Positions 48,118 to 59,830 of a stretch of 64,000 nucleotides of DNA are shown here, piece by piece. The stretch's first letter is position 1. Each line of letters opens with the position of its first letter. The notes beneath the pieces are model-generated. The model searched no databases. It was given only the letters and a program-made list of their open reading frames with translations, and was not told the origin of the DNA. The stretch comes from Periconia sp. R9002. Its lineage: Eukaryota; Ascomycota; Dothideomycetes; Pleosporales; Periconiaceae. Made by a program: the position numbers and the translations under genes. The stretch spans positions 787,723-851,722 of the forward strand of contig JAMAHW010000004.1 in assembly GCA_023627715.1 (NCBI GenBank), written 5' to 3'.

Positions 48118-48728
48118 GGCGAGGATGCGGGAAGAGCAGGTTGGAGGGAGGCGGAGTGGCTTTGGGGAAAGGTTGTATATGATATTGTTTGTGGGGGTTG
48201 GGGTGGAGTATGGATGGGTATATATCAAGATTGACGAAGTTGAGATATACCTTTCCCCTCATTTTCATTCTATTGAAAGGGAGGGGGAAGGCATATCCCA
48301 ACTTCGTCAAAGGAAAAAGAGAAGGGAACAGAAGAGATGGAATATATCTATGATTCGAAAAATCATTCGCACCTACGGACTGGGAGGGCTATGTACAAAG
48401 AGAAAAGAAAAAGTCGAGAAGAAAGCAAGAAGCCTATGCGCCAAAATCGTAAACGTAAATATCGTTGACCCCGGGTACCTAAAAACATGCCGGTGGCCAA
48501 AAATCCTGGTGATATGATATAAGAGAGGACATGATACCCAAAAGCAAGAAGAAACAAGAGGGAAGAGAAAACGTCTAAGTGGAGGGAGGAGATGATATAA
48601 TGACCCACGCTGGATGCCCTATCCAGTTCGTTTTGACCCAAACGATACGATGCCCATATCTGCGCCTTTTTTCAACAGCAAAAGAAAAGAAGAAAGAACC
48701 GGGGGTTTTTACACCGTAATCACTCGTT
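48118..48728. other. Convergent 3' intergenic region
   Basis: 611 bases between convergent stops. A- and G-rich on the plus strand, with no gene or repeat of note. It likely holds both 3' UTRs. Confidence 0.55.
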
Positions 48729-49313
48729 TCAAAAGTCTCGGTGTTCGTGAATGAAATTGTTCAGCGCCATCAAGGCCGAATTGAGCTGCTCCTGGCTGAT
48801 TTCCAGGCCCTCGCCGTCCTCGTTGCCGATCTTGACCATGCCGTTGGGGTTGTTTTTCCTGCCCGGTCGGAATCCGCGTAGGACGCGCCAGCGGGACTTT
48901 GTTGTGCTGGGCGCGGGACATGAGTCGGAGATTGCTTCTTTCTCGCCGAGGAGCATGAGGGCGTTTAGTATTGTCAGGAAGATACTGTAACAACGGACTT
49001 GGTTAGCGATGGCTTCCTTGAGAAAGAGAATCATGTATGTGTGTGCACACCTTTGCGTCAGTTTCAGATCATGGTCCCAGCCGTACGCGGCGGCCTTGAA
49101 GCTGTTGCCCTGCGCGACGATATCCAGGAAGACGAAGAGACACTCCTCGATGCTGATCTCTCGGGGCAGGTTCGACTCGGCGTTCCACATGCACCAGTCG
49201 GCGAGCTGGACAAAGGTGATCTGGTCCATGTGGCAGAAGTCGTTGAAGTGGTCCGGAACACTGTTGAGCAAGCTGCGCGCGCGCTCCGTGCCCGCTGAGC
49301 CCGATATCGCCAT
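48729..49313 (-). CDS. Unrecognised small protein with a 3n intron
   Basis: Predicted 172-aa protein from exons 49313-49051 and 48984-48729. The 66-nt intron (donor gtgtgc, branch-like gctaacc, acceptor ttacag) is a multiple of three and contains no stop, so retention would give a 194-aa form instead. I recognise no family. Visible features are an N-terminal helical region with LLNSVPDHFNDFC and ITFVQLADWCMWNAESN, a hydrophobic helix in EECLFVFLDIVAQG, WDHDLKLTQ before the splice, SIFLTILNALMLLGEKE after it, a basic stretch RWRVLRGFRPGRKNN, and a C-terminal helix ending NNFIHEHRDF. It is probably soluble and mostly helical. The long open frame and plausible intron favour a real gene. Codons on the opposite strand are shadows. 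Confidence 0.55.
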   Translation of the reverse strand: MAISGSAGTERARSLLNSVPDHFNDFCHMDQITFVQLADWCMWNAESNLPREISIEECLFVFLDIVAQGNSFKAAAYGWDHDLKLTQRCAHTYMILFLKEAIANQVRCYSIFLTILNALMLLGEKEAISDSCPAPSTTKSRWRVLRGFRPGRKNNPNGMVKIGNEDGEGLEISQEQLNSALMALNNFIHEHRDF

Positions 49314-51610
49314 TTGCGGAGCGATTTTGTGTGTGTCTTGCTTCTTCTTGGGGGGAGAGCGGTCTTGTATATCTCGGGGGGCTTCGGACCGAAGTCAGAT
49401 GATTTGAGATTTCAAGTATATCTACAATGTGTATCGGGCGTGTGTTGCTGGTTCAAGGTGAAGATTTGAGGTCTGGAGCAGAATTGAGATTGCTCCGAAG
49501 GGGTGCTACGTCGCGACTGGGCGCGCTTTGTGAAAGATAATGGTGCGTATCTAGATGTCAGCCGTGAAGAAGAGCGAAAGAGCGAGACGTCGGCCTATGT
49601 ACAACAGCACAATGGATGATGAAATAGAAGGAAGATGCGAATGTGAACGTGAAAGAAGACGGCCGTTTGGTAGAAGTGAACAAGCGCAGTAAGTACAAAG
49701 CAAGGCAAAGTAACGTGAAGTGAAGCAGCTGAAGCGTGAAGACAGACGGAGTGGGGCCGGTACGGTAGGGACCATTCCAGGACTGGGTGTTTGCATGTGA
49801 AAACGCACCGACTCTCATGACATCAGCTGCTAGCCAATAATACCTGGAGCGCTGCCGAAGTCGCCGGGAACTACCATGGTGAGGTGCTTGTATTGGAAAC
49901 CTTCTTTTCCTTCTTTATCGTTTCTTTTGGCTGACATGGCTCCACTCGCAACGCTTCCATTTCCCGGTTGAAGCGTCATCTGTATCGGCTCCTGTCTCGC
50001 AACCCAGGTACTCTCTCGTGACAATTGCGGGTTGTTGGAAGGGGAAGCTGCGTGTGGATAGCGGTCGGGGATTCACTGATTCGGAATAGCCATCTCGGGC
50101 TTGGATTGATTGACCAAGGATTAGCCGGCCTCTCTATCCGACGCAGCTTCAATGAGGCTTGGTGGTGTCACTACTCTGCAGTTGTATCGGCCAAATAGTG
50201 ATAGGGAGACGCATGTCTCGCCATGGAGAGACTCCGAAAGGGAGTGAGACTACTGCTACACGTACGCACGGTATTGGAAACTGATGTATTCATCGAGTCA
50301 CACATCTACTTTCCTCACGTCCTCGCCTTCATCATTCCACAGCTCAGGTTCCCTCTTCAAAATCCACCTCGCCTTTGTTTACCAACTATGAGAAATCTGC
50401 GATATCAAATGGAGCACATGGCGGTAGGCGCGTTTGTTTCCATGTTACAAATTGAGACATGGAGTCTGCGTCGGACATTAGGCTAATTAATGTCTGCTCT
50501 TCTCCCTTGCAACCCTTTCTTTCGTACATAACTAACGCATGTACATGTACCTCGTCGATCAATTAAACGAGTTGCGCGAGGTGTACCAACATCAGTGGTT
50601 GTCTTGTAAGAAGTGGCTGCCTGGGCTGCGCCCTTCTCATTCTCGTCCTCTGGATGTTGTAATGTGGTTGGGCGACATGCGACAGAATATGTACCAACTG
50701 CAGAAAACGGAAACAGCCATCGGTGCATTCTCGTCAGCGTTTCTTGGCTTCTGCTGGCTTGGATGGGCGAAGAAGTGAGGCTACAGGTCTACGCTTTGGC
50801 TAAGTGCTCACTCGCTGTAAATGTTAGTTATAAGCTGCAGACTGCCCAGAGTGTATGCTGCAGTGCAATACCTCTGGAGACTTTTGCTTACGCTACACTG
50901 CAAGCCCGTAGAGCGAGCGCCCTTCCTAGTAGATAAGCGGAGGTGTTCATCCTCTACTTGTATCTTTATGTCTGCATCTGAGATGGATTTACTTTCCGAA
51001 AGTCCAACTTGCGACTCGGCGAATAACCATGGCGAAGGCGGTGGCGATACCTATCCAATCAATTAGGATAAAGAATACGATGAAATACCCAAAATCAGGC
51101 AAGGTCGACGATAAAATGCGTGTTTATTGATTTATCTGGGTGTACATCAAGCCAAGTAAGCAAAGCTGGGCATTAGTAATGCTCGTATCCACCATTTATG
51201 ATGTCGATATCAACTCACGATGTTGTAGCAAGTTCACCATGTGAGTGAATAACAAATAATATTAGACACGAATGGGCTCTTTCGTACGTTGTATGACAAG
51301 GAGAGGTCAAAACTGTTCAAAAGTAGCTTCGAGAATTACCCTCCTTTATAAATGGCGCTATGAACACGCTCTGAGTTCGCCTGGTGGAATTCCGCTTCAT
51401 TGCATTAAGCCCGACTAGAACGGATATAAGCAGTCATTTGCTGACTAGGTAGCTGCGTTAAATCCTTTGAATTGTAGTTTGTATTATTATACATAGGCAT
51501 GCGACTGCCTGGTTTTCTGTAAGAGCTCTGCTCGCCATTTCTTACTTCTTCCCCCGAGTACCACACAGGCTGGTTCCAACTCTACACCTCACGCATACCA
51601 TTTCACCGCC
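49314..51610. other. Intergenic region upstream of the Zn2Cys6 gene
   Basis: 2.3 kb. Short frames such as 50223-50486 lack motifs. The region from 51.06 to 51.55 kb is AT-rich and likely contains the regulator's promoter and leader. I see no RNA gene. Confidence 0.55.
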
Positions 51611-53020
51611 ATGCTGGGCTATATTTCGTCGACGCGCAAGAAGTCCTGCCGCCAGTGTGTCAAAGCCAAACGCCGCTGCGATTTGAGCTATCCATGCTGT
51701 AAACGTTGCTCCACAAAGGCGCTGGATTGTGCGTACCCAAATGTTGAAGCATACCACAAAGCCGAAGTGGTCATCAAGGCGACACCGAACCTGAGCCAGC
51801 CGCCCATGACAGCGACAACGACCGCGCCGACAGCCACCACCGCAGATTTGCCATATGTAGATTTCGGCGCACCTATAGAACCCGCCATTTCGGGCGTGGA
51901 TATGATCAGACAATGGGATGGCTGGTGTGATGAGATGGGCCTAGGGAATCTGGGCGCAGGCGGGACAGGCTTAGATCCAGTCATTGACCCCTCGATCACT
52001 TTCCCGGTAACCTCGTCCGAGTCAGACGGGAGCAGCCCCCCAAACAACAACGAAAACAACGTCTGGTCCGCTCTCATCGACGCCGAAAACCCAGGCCAAA
52101 TATCAAACTTCGCTTTCGATGATCAATCCCAGTTGTACGCCGGTAGTAACAGCGATAGGACACATAGTACAAGCCGCAGCTCGTCCCCAACCAGAAGCAT
52201 CCACACAGCATTACTCCCAGAGATCTGGGCGCCAACCTACCTAAATCGTTACCAAGTTCGTTACCTTATCGTAGCCTTCCGCTCCTTCGTTCCCATCCTC
52301 GCCAGAGATGGTCACAATGCCTTTATCCACTCCCAGCTATACGCAGGTGCCCAGCCATCAGCATACCAAGACAGCGTCACACTAGCCGCCCTCTACGCAG
52401 CAAAGACCACAAAAACGATCCCTATCCTCAACAAAACCATGAACAACAAAATCGCCTCCCTAATCGCTACAAGCCACACCTGGACGCTCGAGGAGCACCT
52501 GGCGGCCGTACAGGCCATGATCGTCTATCAAACGATCCGTCTCTTCGACTCTTCGCTCAAACAGCAAACCGAAGCGATCCCGCACAACGATCTCCTCGCG
52601 CTGTGGGCCGCCCATCTCTGGAAGCGCTCTTTCACCTCCCCCATCACGCTCCCCGAATGCCACTCCTCGTGGGTCTTCTACGAGTCTCTACGCAGGACCG
52701 TCCTCATGTCCGTCGTCCTCCGTGGCGGCTGGCACTGCCTCACCCACGGTGGCGTGTGCAACCAAGTCCCCGTTCTCGCGCGCCTACCACTCTCAATGGA
52801 CGAGGAGTTGTGGACCGAGAGCCAAAGCGTGTTCATATCTCGCACGCCCTGCCAGAGGAAGAAAGAGGTCCTGACGACGTATGGAGAGTGGTCTCAGACG
52901 TGGAATCCAGGTCGCGATGATCCCTCGACATTGAGTGATTTCCACAGGTTGCTGCTGGTGGCCTGCCGGGGCAAGGAGGATCCGAGATTGCTCGTCAAAC
53001 AGCCTGTGGCTGTTCATTGA
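51611..53020 (+). CDS. Zn2Cys6 binuclear-cluster transcription factor
   Basis: A single-exon 469-aa fungal transcription regulator. The zinc cluster lies at the very N-terminus, KKSCRQCVKAKRRCDLSYPC and on to CKRCSTKALDC. Cysteines 13, 16, 23, 30, 33 and 40 give the CX2CX6CX6CX2CX6C spacing, with an extra Cys29. The basic VKAKRR loop would contact DNA. A Thr/Ala-rich linker follows, then a Ser/Asn-rich stretch. The C-terminal ~270 residues are helical (for example RYLIVAFRSFVPILARDGH, TWTLEEHLAAVQAMIVYQT, WAAHLWKRSFTSP), typical of the regulatory half of this class. At 469 aa it is short for the class. Target genes are unknown. No biosynthetic cluster surrounds it, and its nearest neighbour is a CSC1-type channel transcribed toward it. 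Confidence 0.9.
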   Translation: MLGYISSTRKKSCRQCVKAKRRCDLSYPCCKRCSTKALDCAYPNVEAYHKAEVVIKATPNLSQPPMTATTTAPTATTADLPYVDFGAPIEPAISGVDMIRQWDGWCDEMGLGNLGAGGTGLDPVIDPSITFPVTSSESDGSSPPNNNENNVWSALIDAENPGQISNFAFDDQSQLYAGSNSDRTHSTSRSSSPTRSIHTALLPEIWAPTYLNRYQVRYLIVAFRSFVPILARDGHNAFIHSQLYAGAQPSAYQDSVTLAALYAAKTTKTIPILNKTMNNKIASLIATSHTWTLEEHLAAVQAMIVYQTIRLFDSSLKQQTEAIPHNDLLALWAAHLWKRSFTSPITLPECHSSWVFYESLRRTVLMSVVLRGGWHCLTHGGVCNQVPVLARLPLSMDEELWTESQSVFISRTPCQRKKEVLTTYGEWSQTWNPGRDDPSTLSDFHRLLLVACRGKEDPRLLVKQPVAVH

Positions 53021-54048
53021 GGAACCCCTTTACTGGAACTATATCCTTTGAACCATGTTAAACCCTCTCCTCTCAACATCAACAACCACCAAACAATACT
53101 CATTTCAATCTCCTGCGCGATTTCATGGGCGCTTGCACTGCATCACCATCAACCGCCCAGATCCCATAGATTGGCAATCGACGCGACACGACAGCAATGC
53201 CTCCAGCGCGGGGCTAGGTGGTTGCCACCTACGACCAGACACTGGATGTATGAAGAGGGTGGGAATCCGTTTCTTACCCACCCCACGCCTCGCTCTGGGT
53301 CACGTCAGCCCTGCGCGGGACTGAGCAGTGGCTTACCAAAATTACACACGCCAGCTAAACACCTCAAGCCCGCGAGCCACTGGAGCATCGGAATGCACTC
53401 TCACACAAATGTGGACGTGATCTCCGCGCTGAAGGATATGTTGATGAATGACGTGAACGATTGAATGAACGGAAAAGTATGACTACGAAATAATGACCCA
53501 AGCCGTCCGTACGGCGCAACCTTAACTCGGAGATGGAAACACAACTTCTGGAGTCTACCTCCGTGTTTTGTATGCCACGAGGAGGGAGGGCACTTGCCCT
53601 TGTATATATAAGTGTATATTATATCCTTTGAAAACAAAAAAAGAAAATAGGTATACAAAAGTGAAAGGGGGGAAACACACGTGGGCGGCGACCTTGGCTA
53701 CTACTGTTCCTTTTTGTTGTTGCGGTGGATAATGTATACGAAGATTGATTTGTTCGTGTGAACCACACGATCTTCTTATACAGCATCCATTTTAATAAAA
53801 TAACGGATGGTGTGGTGCTTGATTGTCGCCCATGTTTTTTGTTGTCAATTTATCTTGTTGGGATTCCTTTCTTGGTGTAGGTAGAACCCCTTCGAGAAGT
53901 TCGCCTTCTTAGAAGAAGAAAAAGGATATGCTGTCGATATGTCCTCTCTCCAATTTAGCCTATCCATATGTATTTACACCCAACCTCGGATCAAATCCCA
54001 TTTATTTCCCTCTCAAACCTCGAGAAAAGCCAACCTAAGCTTGCTCGT
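53021..54048. other. Convergent intergenic region
   Basis: 1.03 kb between the regulator's stop and the channel gene's stop. The open frame 53048-53464 directly after the regulator has no motif and no splice link. It was rejected as a gene. Confidence 0.5.
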
Positions 54049-56886
54049 TTACCATTTCACACCCTCCTTGAAAATCGGCACTTTGCCAAAATCTTGTACA
54101 CTCCACTGCAACTTGCCGCCCTCCATCCAAGCGCCCTCAAAGCTCGTCTGAATCCCTTCCTTCTCATTCTCCTTTGCCTCTGCCTCAGCCACGCCTGCTT
54201 CGTCACGCGGCAGCCAGACCAGTGGCGTGCCGCTCGTGTACGCCGGGTGCACATACGCATTCCTCTTCATATCCTCGCTATACGTCTGTATGTCATCGTC
54301 GTCGAACTCGGCGTCCTCACGGAGCCACGTCTTGAGCGCGCGGTGTGAGGCGTAGACTTGCGGGTTGAAGAAGCGGGCTAGTGGGGAGAGGTACTTTGAG
54401 GGGATGGGCAGGCGCTGGATGTGCGACTGCGTGGATGATAAGGCTTCGCCTTCCTCTGCGGATGAGAGAAGCGGGGCACCTTCTTCGCTGTCGATGTCAC
54501 CGGATTCTTGGGCGAGGTCGGCTGGGAGGTACTGTTCCAGGGGCGCAAAGTATCTGTTTGTTGTGGCGTTGAACGCGATGGTTGCGAGGAACAAGATGGC
54601 TGTCATGATGGAGGGTCCTGTTGCTTGGCGGAGCCCGAACAGTCCGATTAGGCAGAGTTCGGCGATGTAGATGCCTGTGAGGAGTTGTTGGAGTGCGAGT
54701 GTGTAGCAGTGGCCTTTTGTGTCGATTTTGGGTTGGACCGTGTAAAGGAGCATGTACCGGTAGCTGACGTAGAAGAACACAAGACCGACTGCTGCAAATC
54801 CCAGCACGAGGGGTGCGATGCAGGAGTATGCAATTGCTTATGGTGGATTAGAGAATGCGTCTTTTCGGGGGCGGTGTAGTGGGCTTACCGATAATTAGGA
54901 AGTTACCATACTTGGGGAACAGCTTGCCCCATGCCATGCCCTTCAGATTTGTGTAGCTGTTGTACTTTTGCCTGGGTGTCTTGTCGAAGAAGCGATCGTA
55001 GAAGAGGTAAGAAAAGAGGTCCGAGTAATTCAAGATATTGTTCGACGAACTGGTTAAACCCTGAACAATGAAGTACGTCAAGTAGGAGTTCGCTGCACTC
55101 GGTAGCTTGTCAGCTAGCAGTGTTGGAACAGAAGAAGGGTTGTTGGCGATTTGTGATACGACAGCAGCAGCTCCGGAAGCTACTGTGTTGACGAGGAAAA
55201 TCTGTAGGACCTGGAAGACATAGTACCATTTCTGCACCCTTAGCTCAGTAGTTGTCTTAGTCGGGTCGCCGAAAGATTTGAATATTGCTATAGAATGGTC
55301 AGGAATACATATACGGTGGGGATGAGAAGGACTTTCATACATCTGAAGATGTTCGGAACCCAGGAAGCAAGCAGACTCAGCAACAAAGGTGGCACAAGAC
55401 CTGACAATAAACTCATGACGGTCTTGGGGAGTTTGTCAAGCCACGCAAGCCAGCTGTAGTTCGCGGCGAGGTATGAGACGTTTGAAAATGCACCGACAAA
55501 GGATATGGGAATAGACCTAGATGGCGTTAGCAAAGCCTTCATCCATGAACTAGGACTAGAGGTTCTCCTACCAAAAGATAATGATAGCAATGACCAATGC
55601 AGTTGCAGCAGTATTCTGCGATATTCTTCTGGCTGGGGCCAGGGTGAGATTGTTCCAAAGTACTTCACCAGGCATTATACCGGTATGTCGTGGGTTGAGC
55701 GCGAGAATCTCTGCCGATGCGATCTGTTGGTAGGCACGCTGAGCAGAAGCCTGACTTTTGAATTCGACAAATACTGCCGCAGCGCCGCTATGACTCTCTG
55801 AATTCTCATTCGAATCACGAGCCTTCTCGATTTCAGCTTCTTTTGCTTTGATTTGTTCACGGTACCAGTTGATACTGTCCACTCCCTTTCCGACATCCGT
55901 CGTCTTCAGTCGGTGCGTAGGCCGCAGGGACCTCTTCTTTTCATCCGGCAGATCATCAAACGTTTTCGCATTGCCATTCCTCTTATTCTGACGGCTACTT
56001 AGCCATTTTTTGGCATTTTTTATAAGCTGTAGCTCAGCGGCCTCCAACTCTTCAACCAATGAGTCTCTACTGGAGACGAGTGATTTGAGCTTATCAGCTT
56101 TCGTCACGGGCCACACTCGTGTTGCATCAGGGCCAAAGTATCGCTCCATGTTGTCTTGCTCCAGAGCCGCTTTAGGTGCCGAGAGAAACAAAACCACACG
56201 AGATGACAGTCTCTTCGCATTAGGTTTGGAAAGATTCCAAGCTTGCCGAAGGCCTATCAACCAGAGCCGCTCGCGAGCAATCGTAAACATGACAAAGCCA
56301 AAATATACCCAGGCAATGACCGCATGGGCGTAAAGATGGCTCTTTTTCTTTACGTTGCTGATGGAAATGCGATCCAGCTGTGAAGATGTGCCCCCGCCAG
56401 TCGCATTGATAGGCATAAGAATTGGCCATGTGATGGCAGCGCCAACAACACAGAGGAAGATGAGCGTACGCAGAAAACGTAGGTAGAGATACGCATCAAG
56501 TGATACATGGTAAAGAATGAACTTGTCTGGCACAGCACGTAAAGTGTGAATCCAGCTGAAATATGAGCGGCTAGTAGACGGTGTGCGGTCCCTATTTTAG
56601 TTAGTACTGGAACAGCAGCAAGTAGAGGTGTAACATACTTCTCTGGAATTGTACCGATAAAGGTCCTCGGTGAATATATCTTTGGAAAATGACCCCTCAG
56701 AACTATGAATATAGCGATGAATAAGGAAGCGGTCCCCCACGTGGGGACGAAGGCTGATACTACAGACGCGAGAGAGCCTGAACCACGGGGCTACATGTGT
56801 ATTTTGTTAATGACCGGCAAGATCTATAAGGTGAAGTTGCGAACCTTTGGTTTATCATCCCAGGCGCCGAAAGAATTATTACCCAT
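54049..56886 (-). CDS. CSC1/OSCA/TMEM63-type stress-gated cation channel
   Basis: An 858-aa member of the calcium-permeable, osmotically gated channel family (RSN1_7TM/DUF221). Six exons: 56886-56845, 56790-56639, 56591-55572, 55516-55341, 55287-54889 and 54836-54049. Introns are 47-55 nt. The short first exon gives MGNNSFGAWDDKPK, after which SVVSAFVPTWGTASLFIAI forms the first helix and FPKIYSPRTFIGTIPEK is the usual loop. The cytosolic RRM-like domain includes AAVFVEFKSQASAQRAYQ and ends in PGEVLWNNLTLAPARR. The pore-side helices follow: SIPISFVGAFSNVSYLA, VPPLLLSLLASWVPNIF, IFLVNTVASGAAA, then YVSYRYMLLYTVQPKIDTKG and LLTGIYIAELCLIGLFGL. The C-terminus is hydrophilic with an acidic DDDDI region. 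Plasma membrane or vacuolar location is likely. Mechanosensitive gating is inferred from the family. Confidence 0.92.
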
Positions 56887-57663
56887 GATCTCACCCGCCG
56901 ACAGAGCCATGATCTCCTGTATGCTCATGTTGTTAGACGGGGCAGGTTATGGTCCCCTAATTATGCAAGAGTTCGCTAGTTTTATGCCCTGGAGGCTGAG
57001 GATTTGACAGAATGAGCGGACGTCATAAACACCGAACGTTTGTGAGAATGGAAATAGTTGGTAGTTCGAGAGGCAGTGATAATCCACCCAAAATTGCTGC
57101 CTGGATGAAGTTTCAAGATAGGTAGGCGTCCCATCAATGATAATGACGTAATTTGGTGGCACGTGCAGTCGGACATCACGATGTCACATGTGTGCCAAAA
57201 CAATCAGATGTACCGAGAGGACTTCTAAAATTGCAGTCTACTATTACCTATGTACATTAATGGATTCAAAGTTGCTATTGTAAAGGAAAAAAATGAAAAT
57301 GCTGACTCATGTGGAATTAAGTTCAAGGTTGTTGCATGTCACTGGCTGGGGCATCCGGGGAACATCCAAAGTTTCATTGATGATACTCTAGTATAAAGTA
57401 CACGGGATATAATAACATACAGGATTTTAAAGACGACTGAGAAGCTAATTTTTTTATTCCGGTAATACAAACTCGATTGATTTATGATGTCGAACAGGAC
57501 TTTTGACGGGGATAAAGTACAGGTATTTGAGATTTTTTGGTATCAAAGGTGGTCCGCCTCTTTTGGTTTCTTACTTTTGGACCTTGTTTTTGTTGATGTA
57601 GAACCCCTCCCTCCTAATAGTTCGAAAAAAGTACAGGTATAGCTTGAGCCCTCACCAAGAGTT
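56887..57663. other. Intergenic region
   Basis: 777 AT-rich bases between the channel start and the DAHP synthase stop, both on the minus strand. It contains the channel promoter. No gene is supported. Confidence 0.55.
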
Positions 57664-59152
57664 TTACTTGTTCTCATTCTCCCTGTAATGTCCGGCAACC
57701 AAGAACGCCAATTCCAATGCCTGCTTTTCATTCAGTCGAGGATCACAGTATGTTGTGTAGTTCAAACTGAGATCATCCTCATTGAGACCCTCACTTCCAC
57801 CAGTACATTCAGTAACTGCATCTCCAGTCAATTCAAGATGCATTCCACCAAGGAAGGAGCCATGTTTCTTGTGGATTTCCAGAGCTGAAGAGAGTTCCGA
57901 AAAGATGCTGTTGAAGGAACGAGTTTTGATACCAGTTGGCGTACTATGCGTATTTCTGTAGGAATGTTAGACATGTGCAAAAGGCACAAGGAAAGTGCAG
58001 ATATCTCACCCATGCATCGGGTCGCATTGCCATACGACGACATGTCCGCTACTCTTTACCGCTTCGATGTGAGACCCCAGCATTGATTCGACTTTGTCTT
58101 TTCCATAGCGAGTAATCAGAGTCACTTTTCCGATCTCTTTCGAGGGATTTACAATGTCAAGTAATTGGATCAGCTCGTCTGATTTCATTGATGGTCCGAC
58201 TTTAATGCCGATGGGATTCTCAATGCCGCGAAAGTATTCAACGTGACCACCATCAATCTGTCTTGTTCGATCTCCAATCCAGATGAAGTGCGCAGATGTG
58301 TTATACCATCCTTTACCATCAGGTGAAGGGTTGTTTGAAGCGTAGCTGGCAGGATGCCTTAGGCGTCTTGTTAGACTTTGTTCATATTCTAGCACCAAAC
58401 CCTCATGACTGGTGTAGAGATCGACTGTCTGCAACTGGCCCGCTGTATCTGCTCCGATGGTTCTCATGAAACGTAACGAGTCCGAGATGCTGTTGACGAT
58501 CTGAGAATACTTCGTCTGGAGCTCTTGATCTCGCACATGGCCAAGTCCCCAGTCCAAGGGATTGTGCAAATCTGCAATTCCACTCGCAAGTTGGCCTCGG
58601 ATATAGTTCAGTGTCGTAGCGGAGTGAAAGTACGCCGTCACCAACCGTTCCGGATCAACGGTACGATGCGCAGGATCAAAACCATTGAGAATATCCCCTC
58701 GGAAACTTGGGATCTCTTTTCCGTCCAGGATCTCAGTAGGACTTGACCTAGGCTTCGCGTACTGTCCCGCCATTCTTCCGATCCGAATTACTGGTTTGTT
58801 TGATCCCCAGATAAGGACTAAGCTCATCTGGAGAAGAAGCTTGATTTTGGCGTCGATTGGGTCATCAGCGCAATAGGAGAAGAGCTCAGCACAGTCGCCT
58901 CCCTGCAGAAGGAAGGACTTTCCCAGTGCAGCATCCCGAAGACTCGATTTCAATTTGACAATCTCGGTTGGTGTAACTATTGGCGGAAGACCGGAGAGTT
59001 TTTTCAGAGCAGAGGATAGAGCTTTTTGGTCTTCATATGCAACAACCTGTTTGATGGGTTTTGAATGCCAAGCTAGGAACATTACCACGGTGAATTGGAC
59101 AAGTTTGCTGACAATACTTACATGCTGGTGACCAATCGCCGGTTGAACCCAT
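57664..59152 (-). CDS. Class II 3-deoxy-7-phosphoheptulonate (DAHP) synthase
   Basis: First enzyme of the shikimate pathway, condensing phosphoenolpyruvate and erythrose 4-phosphate. This is the class II (plant-type) enzyme, 461 aa. Three exons: 59152-59122 (31 nt), 59072-58010 and 57955-57664. Using the short first exon restores the family N-terminus WSPASWHSKPIKQ. The frame running straight through is not the true start. Metal ligands by analogy with the class are Cys71 (LLQGGDCAE), His364 (CDPMHGN), Glu406 (GGMHLELTGD) and Asp436 (YCDPRLN). The phosphate-binding stretch KPVIRIGRMAGQYAKPRS (103-120) and DGKEIPSFRGD are intact. Fungi usually feed bulk aromatic synthesis through type I Aro3/Aro4 enzymes. 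A class II copy is often tied to special metabolism, but no biosynthetic cluster is visible here. It is divergent from the HYPK-like gene. Confidence 0.92.
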
Positions 59153-59830
59153 TGTGCCGAGATACAGTGAGTCTCAGCTGCCTTTGGAAAAGCTTCTATC
59201 GAGAGTTCTAAATAGTCGAAAATCGTAAGTGCCACGCTGTTGAACTGTAAAAAGAAAAATAGGTTGTGGAAAATAGTCGAATGGATGTTTGGTGAAATTT
59301 ATGACAAGGTGTTACGAATGACAGATGCCAGATATCTATCAAGCGAATATGAATGATTGCTTCCGCATAAAAATGATTTGGGACAGTCGAGACACGGTTC
59401 AACTCAGGAAATGAAAATCCATCTCACCAAGGTTAGTAGTAAATATTTAGTGGATAAGAATCAGTAGAGGAGCAGGCTGGTTGGTGTGGGAATTAGGATG
59501 TAGGGAATATGTAGCGTGAAAGAGAAGTGTACAGCCGGCAAATGACTCTTAGGTTCGCAGAAACAAAAAAGTTAGACAAGTGATGATTGAATGCAAGAAT
59601 AACCGAGCTGGCGAACCCCGTTGTCATTGGCTCTCGCTAGCTCCGAGTCTTGGCAAACCGATCCATTCCCACCCCTCCTACGTACCCCACGCATGTCATC
59701 CAAACACAAGCACGTTACATAGCTTACACGAGACCTCAACAATTGCTCCGGAAACTGCTACAATTCCCACAAAATAACTTGGGAAAGGATTGGCTAGGTT
59801 TTAATCTCACCGATTGGATACTTTTCTACC
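59153..59830. promoter_or_regulatory. Divergent promoter region, DAHP synthase / HYPK-like
   Basis: 678 bases between the two divergent start codons, AT-rich toward the DAHP synthase side. No specific site is recognised. Confidence 0.5.

Noticed and set aside
49009..49407. Open frames antisense to the 172-aa gene
   Set aside because: They are shadows of the minus-strand frame and cross its intron without splice signals of their own.
53048..53464. 138-codon frame just after the Zn2Cys6 stop
   Set aside because: I considered it as a missed last exon, but no donor/acceptor pair joins it in frame and it has no motif.
59073..59235. DAHP synthase start at 59235 by reading straight through
   Set aside because: That frame replaces the conserved N-terminus with unrelated residues. 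Splicing from ATG 59152 with donor at 59121 restores WSPASWHSKPIKQ.
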